The translations under genes were made by a program, and so were the position numbers. Source: Bacteroidota bacterium (GTDB lineage: Bacteria; Bacteroidota; Bacteroidia; Bacteroidales; FEN-979). From it: a DNA stretch of 13,333 nucleotides. Below the pieces are notes generated by a model. It was not told the DNA's origin. It made no database searches and saw only the letters and a list, made by a program, of their open reading frames with translations. The stretch is from the NCBI GenBank assembly GCA_026391755.1, contig JAPLDN010000284.1:1-13333 (forward strand). Reading direction: 5' to 3'. Position 1 is the stretch's first letter. The number at the start of each line of letters is the position of its first letter. This document shows, in pieces, positions 7,633 to 13,333 of the stretch.

Positions 7633-7656
7633 CAGATATCAGATATCTGATATCTG
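7633..7656. repeat. 24-bp perfect palindrome at the flavoprotein / membrane-protein junction
   Basis: CAGATATCAGAT and its mirror image (ATCTGATATCTG) form an exact 24-bp palindrome without a loop, four bases after the flavoprotein stop. It continues into ATATCTAG. It belongs to the GATATCTGAT family found at 2317, 3374 and 6165. It also lies directly upstream of a gene lacking its expected 5' third, so it may mark the deletion point. Confidence 0.8.
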
Positions 7657-7682
7657 ATATCTAGCATCCATTATATAGAATT

Positions 7683-9137
7683 ATGATTGTAGCAATATCC
7701 AGTTTAATTACCTTGATCGGTCTGTGGTACGTGCTTCGTCAGTACTTCACCGCCGGGGTGACGCTTGCTACTTTGCTACTGCTGGTACTTGGCACGAACT
7801 TCTTCCTGATGTCGGTTTACAGCGGTGCCGTGCAGGCAAGCATGCTACTGGCCCTGATGGTGCTGGTGGTGTGGATGACCGCTCGCTGGTATGAAAAACC
7901 GGGATGGGTTGAGGCTGTTATCGCAGGACTTGCAATGGGAGGCCTGATCTTTATCAAACCTGCAGGAGCTGCTTCATTCCTGCTTTTCTTTTTCTGGGGG
8001 GCATACAACAAGGAAACCTTCAGGCTCAAATGGAAGTTGTTCACTGAAAAGTTGTGGCAGCTCATCCTCATCATCGTTCTTTTCGGGACGGGGATAGGTC
8101 TCAGGCTGGCTTTCCCCCAGGCCTTTTCGGGGACCTGGTTCTGCGATTATGTGGAACATAAACGGGCTGTTTATTTTCTTGCCCCCTGGCTTTGGCTGGT
8201 GCTTTTTTCCATTAAAAACGGATGGCTGATCTATACACCCCTGGTGCTGTTTTCAATCCCGGGATTTTATATCCTGGCCGAACGGAATAAGAGGATCTTT
8301 TATTCAACATTCCTTTTTTCAATCACATTCATCCTGCTCCTTGCTTCCACCCCCGATGTGGCAACCCCCGACAATTTTTCACAGGCGAGGATGACAGAGA
8401 TCTTTGCTGTGTTATTCATTCCGATCGGATATTTTATCAACTGGATCTTTGAAGGCGGATGGCTTAGGAAGACGGCATTCTGCCTTATCCTCACTGCGCT
8501 GGCTGCCCTCAACCTCTTCCAGACCTGGCAGTACCGCAACAAGATCCTGAATCCCTGGTTCACTACTCCTGAATATTACAGGGCGGTATTCCTGAAACCC
8601 CATGTGAACGGGAAAACACGAATGCTGCAGGAGTTTTACAACCTTGACATGAGTTCGTACCTTGCAAATGAAAACGATTTTAAAATTTCCACTCTCGTAT
8701 TTCTCGGTTTTGAAAATGATCCCACGGGATACGGCCGACATATACAGGAAAAAATTGCCGCTGCCGGAAAAGCTGCGATGAGGCTCGATACCAGCCTGAG
8801 ATTTACCCCCGATGTAAGCATGCCCATCTCGAAGCTGCCATCTGCATATCCTCTGGGCATCCGTCTATCGGCATCCGTTTATTCCGAAACGGATTTTACA
8901 AACAATCCCGCGAATCTCATTATTACACTGAGACACGAAGGACAGTTTTACAGGTATAAAACGGTCTCATTAAAAGAACTGAACCTTGAAAAAGGAAAGT
9001 GGAATAAAGTTAAACTTGATTATGTGATCCCTCGCGCCTGTGACCCCGCCGATCTTATGATCTGCAACCTTTGGTATACAGGCAATTCGGCGATGTATGT
9101 GGATGACCTCAGGGTGGAAGTGTTTGAACAGAAGTGA
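7683..9137 (+). CDS. Multi-spanning membrane protein, GT-C glycosyltransferase-like, apparently 5'-truncated
   Basis: The 484-residue product opens directly in a membrane helix and has about ten hydrophobic segments to residue 279, then a soluble region (about 280-484) ending in YVDDLRVEVFEQK, which looks like the final strand of a beta-sandwich. It is related in layout to the next two genes. NGWLIYTPLV matches their NGLF.Y.PL, RMTEIFAVLFIPIGYFINWIF matches FRPLAEFIVFMALPLGWLIM, and NLFQTWQYRN matches NLMQFYNYN. Aligned this way it lacks about 120-140 N-terminal residues, including their WSD..YY.Y.PATF motif in the first outer loop. An in-frame stop at 7662-7664 prevents upstream extension. 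It may be a decayed copy or a naturally short variant, so activity is doubtful. Function is unknown; transfer of a sugar from a lipid carrier is a guess from the fold. Confidence 0.7.
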   Translation: MIVAISSLITLIGLWYVLRQYFTAGVTLATLLLLVLGTNFFLMSVYSGAVQASMLLALMVLVVWMTARWYEKPGWVEAVIAGLAMGGLIFIKPAGAASFLLFFFWGAYNKETFRLKWKLFTEKLWQLILIIVLFGTGIGLRLAFPQAFSGTWFCDYVEHKRAVYFLAPWLWLVLFSIKNGWLIYTPLVLFSIPGFYILAERNKRIFYSTFLFSITFILLLASTPDVATPDNFSQARMTEIFAVLFIPIGYFINWIFEGGWLRKTAFCLILTALAALNLFQTWQYRNKILNPWFTTPEYYRAVFLKPHVNGKTRMLQEFYNLDMSSYLANENDFKISTLVFLGFENDPTGYGRHIQEKIAAAGKAAMRLDTSLRFTPDVSMPISKLPSAYPLGIRLSASVYSETDFTNNPANLIITLRHEGQFYRYKTVSLKELNLEKGKWNKVKLDYVIPRACDPADLMICNLWYTGNSAMYVDDLRVEVFEQK

Positions 9138-9138
9138 G

Positions 9139-9234
9139 CTGGATAACTGGGTAACTGGATAACTGGATAGCTGGATAACTGGATAGCTGGATTGCTAGAT
9201 GACTGGATAACAGGATAATTGGATAACTGGATGA
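9139..9234. repeat. Twelve 8-bp tandem units, consensus CTGGATAA
   Basis: Starting two bases after the preceding stop, twelve consecutive 8-base units follow CTGGATAA with variants such as CTGGATAG, CTGGGTAA, CTAGATGA and CAGGATAA. The array fills the intergenic gap and runs over the start region of the next gene, whose ATG (9231) lies in the last unit and whose alternative TTG (9219) lies in the eleventh. There are no spacers, so it is not a CRISPR array. Confidence 0.92.
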
Positions 9235-11081
9235 CGGAATTAGAAAATAACGAATATCACAATAGTAAGCGAGTGAAAAAGCAGGATAACAATGCGAAGC
9301 GCCTTAACCCGCATCCAGCTATCCAGTTATCCAGTTATCCAGCATGCCGCGACCTGTTGATCTTCATCCTGATCTTCGCCGCCGGCATCTTCCTTACGAT
9401 CAACAACAACATCCGCGACGGGCATGTGAGGCAGCCGGGAAAGATCTGGTCCGATGCCGCGCATTACTATGTATATATGCCCGCAACCTTCATATATGGC
9501 TGGGATGTATACAGGTTCCCATACAAGATCGAAAAGAAATTCGAAGGGTTCATCCTCAATGATAAAACCGGGAAAGTCGAGATCAAGACTACCTGCGGGG
9601 AAGCTATCCTTCTCACGCCTTTCTTCCTGGCGGCGCATGCATCGGCATACATTTTTAAACTGCCCATGGACGGGTTTTCTTCGTTTTACCAGGTATTCAT
9701 GCTCATCGGCTGCGTGTTTTATTTTACCCTGGGGCTGTTCTTCATAAAGAAATTCCTCGACTGTTATTTTAAACATTCCGTAGCTCTCATCTCTGTTTTA
9801 ATTGTTGCCCTGACCAGCCAGATCTATTACTACGCATACGAGGCTGCGTTGATGTCGCATGTATATTCGTTCTTCCTGTTCAGCGCTTTTATATACCTCC
9901 TTAAAAAATATCTTGAAGGGGGAAAGAGATCCTATACCCTGTTTTCACTTTTAAGCCTGAGCCTTGCGCTTGCCGTGCTGCTGAGGCCCACGAATGTGCT
10001 GATCATTTTGTGGATGGCATTCCTCGACCTGAAATCGGCCAGGGAACTCTGGCAAAGGATACTGTTCTTCCTGAACCCCAAACGAAGCCTTATTTATATC
10101 CTGATCCAGTTTGCGGTGCTCATTCCCCAGTTCCTTTACTGGAACTACCTTTCGGGGCATTATATCTATTTTTCCTATCCGGGCGAGGTGTTTTTCTGGG
10201 GATATCCCATGCTGCTGCAGGTCTGGTTCTCCCCGTTCAACGGCTTATTCCCCTACCATCCATTATGGGTTCTTCTGCTGACAGGCATTGGTATAATGAT
10301 ATGGCGCAGGAAGCTGAACGGATTGTTCTCGCTGGTGTTTTTTCTCCTCGCTTCCTACGTTTTCTCCTGCTGGCACTGCTGGTTCTACGGGGGGAGTTTC
10401 GGCTTCCGCCCGCTTGCCGAATTCATCGTATTCATGGCTCTTCCTCTGGGATGGCTCATCATGGCGATAAGCCGGTGGAAAAATCTTTTCCTGAAATCTT
10501 CTATGGTATTCCTGTTTTTAATACTGGTTTATTTCAACCTGATGCAGTTTTACAACTACAATGTTTTTACGGGAGGGATGTGGTCCTGGGACGATTTCTT
10601 TATCAAGCTCAAAAACTACGAACTGGTTGACTATCCGCAGAAAACCTATACATGGAAAACCGATTTTTCGAATATTTACGGGTATGAACCTATCTATCAG
10701 ACCTGGAAACATCCGCATTCAAGGGTCATTGCAAGCTATTGCGACAAAGGCATCCCCGACAATGCACATTATAAACGCCGTCTCTCGGCTATACTTGACC
10801 ACCCGGTCCACAAGCTCAGTTTGAGTGTTTGGGTTTATTCTCCCGATTCAAACCTGACCCATGCCAGCTGGATTTGCCGCATCGACAGCGCCGGCTCATT
10901 GATCTTTTTTAAGACATTGCAGTTTGATGATTTCGTAAAGAAGAAGGATATTTACACCGAAGTTCATGGAACGATGGATATCCCTGAGTGGGTGGACCAG
11001 AACACCGCCATTCATTTTTACATCCGGAACACCGGGGGGAAGGAGTTCTACTTTGACGATATGAGCATTAAATTCGAATAG
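9231..11081 (+). CDS. Multi-spanning membrane protein, GT-C glycosyltransferase-like, with C-terminal beta-rich domain
   Basis: The 616-residue product has a first membrane helix near residues 43-60 and then IWSDAAHYYVYMPATF (about 72-87), an acidic first-outer-loop motif shared with the next gene and reminiscent of GT-C enzymes that use lipid-linked sugars. Further hydrophobic segments run to about residue 440. A soluble C-terminal region of about 170 residues ends in FYFDDMSIKFE, resembling a carbohydrate-binding jelly roll. The start is uncertain. TTG at 9219 opens the frame four codons earlier, but the ATG at 9231 is preferred; both lie in the 8-bp array. Residues about 28-38 (HPAIQLSSYPA) are encoded by the same repeat in reverse orientation, so the first 40 residues are probably not native, and the paralog has a 14-residue N-terminus instead. 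The next gene begins two bases after its stop, which indicates co-transcription. Substrate unknown. Confidence 0.8.
   Translation: MTELENNEYHNSKRVKKQDNNAKRLNPHPAIQLSSYPACRDLLIFILIFAAGIFLTINNNIRDGHVRQPGKIWSDAAHYYVYMPATFIYGWDVYRFPYKIEKKFEGFILNDKTGKVEIKTTCGEAILLTPFFLAAHASAYIFKLPMDGFSSFYQVFMLIGCVFYFTLGLFFIKKFLDCYFKHSVALISVLIVALTSQIYYYAYEAALMSHVYSFFLFSAFIYLLKKYLEGGKRSYTLFSLLSLSLALAVLLRPTNVLIILWMAFLDLKSARELWQRILFFLNPKRSLIYILIQFAVLIPQFLYWNYLSGHYIYFSYPGEVFFWGYPMLLQVWFSPFNGLFPYHPLWVLLLTGIGIMIWRRKLNGLFSLVFFLLASYVFSCWHCWFYGGSFGFRPLAEFIVFMALPLGWLIMAISRWKNLFLKSSMVFLFLILVYFNLMQFYNYNVFTGGMWSWDDFFIKLKNYELVDYPQKTYTWKTDFSNIYGYEPIYQTWKHPHSRVIASYCDKGIPDNAHYKRRLSAILDHPVHKLSLSVWVYSPDSNLTHASWICRIDSAGSLIFFKTLQFDDFVKKKDIYTEVHGTMDIPEWVDQNTAIHFYIRNTGGKEFYFDDMSIKFE
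9312..9342. repeat. Inverted copy of the 8-bp repeat inside the membrane-protein ORF
   Basis: This stretch reads, on the minus strand, CTGGATAA CTGGATAA CTGGATAG CTGGAT. It matches positions 9147-9176 of the upstream array with one mismatch over 30 bases. The two together form a long inverted repeat with a loop of about 136 bases that contains the candidate start codon of the gene, so a transcript covering both arms could hide its translation start. Confidence 0.85.
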
Positions 11082-11082
11082 G

Positions 11083-12924
11083 ATGGAAATGAAAAAACAA
11101 CTGCCTGGATGGCTGGAGCCTGTTTTTTTCATTGTCCTTTTCAGCCTGGCCTTAAACCTGAGTTTAAGTTTTCATTCCGGGAAGGGGTACTTCAACTGGA
11201 AAAGCGAGATCTGGAGCGACCGCGCAGGATATTATATCTATCTCCCTGCAACATTCTATTATCACTGGGACCTCAAACAGGTCCCCGCGAAAATGGATGA
11301 GAAAACCGGATACGGCTTTCGTTACGATACCCTGAACCATAAGATACTTACCGATAATACTTATGGCATCTCACTTCTGCTTTCACCCTTTTTCATAGGA
11401 GTTCATTTTATCACCAAGGTCTTCCATATTCCCCAGGACTGGGCTTTTGCGCCAATCTACCATCAGATGGCCAATGTCGCCTCCGTGTTTTATCTTGTGT
11501 TGGGGTTGATCTTACTAAGGCGCTTCCTCTGCAGCTATGTTTCGGAACAGGCTTCATTCCTCACTGTTTTCCTGCTCTTTGCAGGGACGGGGTTGTTTTA
11601 TTATTCCATAGCCGCGAGCCTGATGCCCCCGGTTTACAGCTTTTTTCTCTCGGCTGTGTTTTTATTTTTCCTGAAGAAATTTTTAAATGATCCCGGGAAA
11701 TTCCGCTCTCCTCCGGGGCGTAACCTGCGTGAGGGGCTCAGCGCTAATGTTAATGCCGATCCCGGGAAGTACTCGTATTTCCTGCTGTTCTCGCTTGCCT
11801 TGTCGCTTGAAGTACTGATTACTCCCGCTGCCGCCCTGATGCTTTTTGCTGTTTTTTTCCTGGATGTCTCCAATCTTCAGCAGTTGAAAGAAAGAGTAAA
11901 TAAATTACTCAAGCCCCGGTATTCTTTGGTGTTCCTGCTGATCTTCATTCTCGTATTTTGTCCGCAGATGGCCTACTGGAAATACAGCAAGGGAAATTTT
12001 ATTTCAAGCAGGCCGGATGCATTATGGTTCACCAACCTGCTTACGCCCCGACTGCCTGAAGTATGGTTCTCGACTTTGAACGGGTTGTTTATCTATGCCC
12101 CCCTGATGTTTTTCATCATAGCAGGGATGGTGGTCATGATCAGGAAAAAAGCCGGGAACTCCTGGCTGGGCCTTGGCGTTTTCGTCCTGCTGAGCTATCT
12201 TTTGGCTTCCTGGTGGTGCTGGTATTCGGGTTGTGCCTATTCCCAGCCGCTGTTCATTGGATTTCTCCCGCTGTTCGCACTGCCGCTTGCGTTTTTACTG
12301 CAGCAGGTATTCAACCGAAAAAGACATCCGCAGACAATAATGCTTATAAGCCTTATGCTGGTCTGCACAGCTTATACCTCCAGGCTCAGCTATACTTATG
12401 AAGAATGTTTTTTCGGATCGACCTGGGACTGGGCACAATTCGGGAGGATGCTGAATACGGCAAAGATCTTAACTGTAAAGCCGGGATTTTCCTACTACAA
12501 TGATTTTGAAAACGGGGCCATAGCCAATGGCGCAACAACCACTCGATTGCTTGCCCGATCGGGGGACTACAGCCTGCTGTTTGACAGGGATCATGAATAT
12601 AATATGTACTATTTCGAATACCTTGATAACCTGAAAATGGCGGGAAAAATTACGAAACTACAGGTCAGGTACCAGGTTTTTAAAACCGGGACCTCCGCCA
12701 CGGGAGCTGTTATCGTTTGCGATATAAAAAAGGACGGGAAGCAGTTATACTATGAATCAAGGCCGTTGGATGTTCCTATGTCGGCAACCCGTCAGTGGTA
12801 CGCCGTACCTGCGAATTTTGATATCCCTGCGAACCTGGATCCCTGGAGCGAGGTAAGGGTTTATATCTGGAACAGGGCCAGAACGACATTTTACGTGGAT
12901 GATCTTGAAATCAATACCGAATAA
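11083..12924 (+). CDS. Multi-spanning membrane protein, GT-C glycosyltransferase-like, with C-terminal beta-rich domain (paralog)
   Basis: The 613-residue product begins MEMKKQLPGW, has a first membrane helix at about 11-30, then IWSDRAGYYIYLPATF (43-58), the counterpart of the motif in the preceding gene. About ten further hydrophobic segments run to about residue 430. LKKFL, PQMAYWKYSKGNF, WFSTLNGLFIYAPL and the double Trp of ASWWCWYSG align with equivalent parts of the preceding protein, so the two are paralogs. The last ~150 residues are soluble and beta-rich, ending TTFYVDDLEINTE. Residues 203-225 are an in-frame insertion flanked by 11-bp direct repeats and absent from the paralog. The start lies two bases after the upstream stop, and the next gene starts immediately after this stop, so the three are likely one operon. 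The ATG at 11089 is an alternative start. Probable membrane sugar transferase; substrate not inferable. Confidence 0.82.
   Translation: MEMKKQLPGWLEPVFFIVLFSLALNLSLSFHSGKGYFNWKSEIWSDRAGYYIYLPATFYYHWDLKQVPAKMDEKTGYGFRYDTLNHKILTDNTYGISLLLSPFFIGVHFITKVFHIPQDWAFAPIYHQMANVASVFYLVLGLILLRRFLCSYVSEQASFLTVFLLFAGTGLFYYSIAASLMPPVYSFFLSAVFLFFLKKFLNDPGKFRSPPGRNLREGLSANVNADPGKYSYFLLFSLALSLEVLITPAAALMLFAVFFLDVSNLQQLKERVNKLLKPRYSLVFLLIFILVFCPQMAYWKYSKGNFISSRPDALWFTNLLTPRLPEVWFSTLNGLFIYAPLMFFIIAGMVVMIRKKAGNSWLGLGVFVLLSYLLASWWCWYSGCAYSQPLFIGFLPLFALPLAFLLQQVFNRKRHPQTIMLISLMLVCTAYTSRLSYTYEECFFGSTWDWAQFGRMLNTAKILTVKPGFSYYNDFENGAIANGATTTRLLARSGDYSLLFDRDHEYNMYYFEYLDNLKMAGKITKLQVRYQVFKTGTSATGAVIVCDIKKDGKQLYYESRPLDVPMSATRQWYAVPANFDIPANLDPWSEVRVYIWNRARTTFYVDDLEINTE
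11689..11768. repeat. 69-bp in-frame insertion flanked by 11-bp direct repeats
   Basis: GATCCCGGGAA occurs at 11689-11699 and again at 11758-11768, exactly 69 bases (23 codons) apart. Between them lies a GC-rich segment that on the minus strand reads LTLALSPSRRLRPGGE, which resembles the translated form of REP-type repeats often seen in bacterial genomes. Removing one period gives FLKKFLNDPGKYSYFLLFSL, which aligns directly with LLKKYLEGGKRSYTLFSLLSL in the neighbouring paralog. An insertion with target duplication, or a slippage duplication followed by divergence, would each give this pattern. Confidence 0.8.
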
Positions 12925-13333
12925 ATGGCCAGGAAGATCCTTTTCGTGATGGTGCTTATCCTTCTCTGCGTATTTGCTCTGCAGAAGAAGACCGGGCTGA
13001 TACACAGCAAAGGCCTTGAAGGCTTTGTGCCAAAAGATTCGGTACCCCCATTAACCGGCGAAAGCTGGATGAACGGGACATTCCAGTCGGCATACGGCAC
13101 CCATGTCAATAATACCCTGGGTTTCCGGAGCGACCTGGTGAGGCTTTACAACCAGATTGATTTTTCGCTTTTCGGGGTTCCTCATGCAAACAAGATCGTG
13201 GTTGGCAGGGGCAATTATCTCATCGCACAGCAGTATATCGAAGCTTCCCTAGGCTATGATTTTGCAGGGAAAGCAGCCATCAACCGCAGCGTGGAGCTGA
13301 TGAAAGCCTTGCAGGATAAGCTGGAGCAGACGG
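12925..13333 (+). CDS. AlgX/AlgJ-like SGNH-fold protein (polysaccharide O-acetylation type), 3' end missing
   Basis: The ATG directly follows the previous stop codon, which suggests translational coupling. The visible 136 residues begin with a signal or anchor (MARKILFVMVLILLCVFALQ), so the protein is exported. GTHVNNTLGFRSDLVRLYNQ, FSLFGVPHANKIVVGRGNYL and IAQQYIEASLGYDF follow. This is the N-terminal pattern of AlgX/AlgJ-related proteins (a fold-back Arg motif, an FG..hANKVVVG.dgwL hairpin, then a tyrosine-containing segment), which transfer or accept acetyl groups on exopolysaccharide and usually work with a membrane O-acyltransferase. The catalytic Asp-His and Ser are beyond the edge, so activity cannot be judged. 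The family call is from pattern memory and is moderately sure. Confidence 0.7.
   Translation, partial: MARKILFVMVLILLCVFALQKKTGLIHSKGLEGFVPKDSVPPLTGESWMNGTFQSAYGTHVNNTLGFRSDLVRLYNQIDFSLFGVPHANKIVVGRGNYLIAQQYIEASLGYDFAGKAAINRSVELMKALQDKLEQT

Noticed and set aside
9219..9230. TTG start for the second membrane protein
   Set aside because: It is a weaker start codon within a repeat unit, and an ATG follows four codons later at 9231. Neither has a Shine-Dalgarno, so this remains a preference.
9139..9234. CRISPR-like array
   Set aside because: Units are 8 bp, directly abutting, with no spacers and no cas genes nearby.

Overview
The window looks like a chromosomal segment from a member of the Bacteroidota, probably Bacteroidales-like and possibly from an environmental or metagenomic source. 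The case rests on a MurF-alanine racemase fusion, a PdxA of the Bacteroidota type, promoter-like TAnnTTTG sequence, the near absence of Shine-Dalgarno sequences, and a co-directional run of surface-glycan genes. No RNA genes, CRISPR arrays or transposase genes were seen. No gene-free stretch reaches 300 bases.

Layout. Positions 1-750 (minus strand) hold the first 250 codons of a secreted subtilisin-like (S8) protease that runs off the left edge. A short divergent intergenic region (751-831) contains a perfect 11-bp inverted repeat carrying a Bacteroidota -7 promoter motif on each strand. All other genes are on the plus strand: an M17 leucyl aminopeptidase (832-2316); a broken pdxA (2396-3365) with an internal deletion and frameshift; a MurF-alanine racemase fusion (3430-6102); an FAD-dependent oxidoreductase of the amine-oxidase/HemY type (6214-7629); three tandem related multi-spanning membrane proteins resembling GT-C glycosyltransferases with a soluble C-terminal beta-rich domain (7683-9137, 9231-11081, 11083-12924); and the start of an AlgX/AlgJ-like SGNH-fold protein (12925 to the right edge).

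How the genes may work together. The first block is housekeeping: peptide turnover, PLP synthesis (apparently damaged here), and supply and ligation of D-Ala in peptidoglycan. The second block, from 6214 onward, reads as an envelope or exopolysaccharide cluster: a sugar- or lipid-modifying flavoprotein, GT-C-like membrane enzymes and an O-acetylation-type protein. That role is inferred from family and context; no substrate can be read from the sequence.

The most striking feature is the amount of small repeated and palindromic DNA, both between genes and inside reading frames. A GATATCTGAT/GATGTCAGAT family occupies four gene junctions, and an 8-bp tandem array occupies a fifth and reappears inverted inside the next ORF. 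A ~64-bp hairpin element occurs twice inside murF-alr and is read in two different frames. A 69-bp in-frame insertion flanked by 11-bp direct repeats sits in the last membrane protein. A 7-bp tandem repeat sits in the aminopeptidase linker. These look like DNA-level invaders tolerated in loops and linkers. The same region also contains a deletion-frameshift (pdxA) and a 5'-truncated paralog (7683), each next to repeats.
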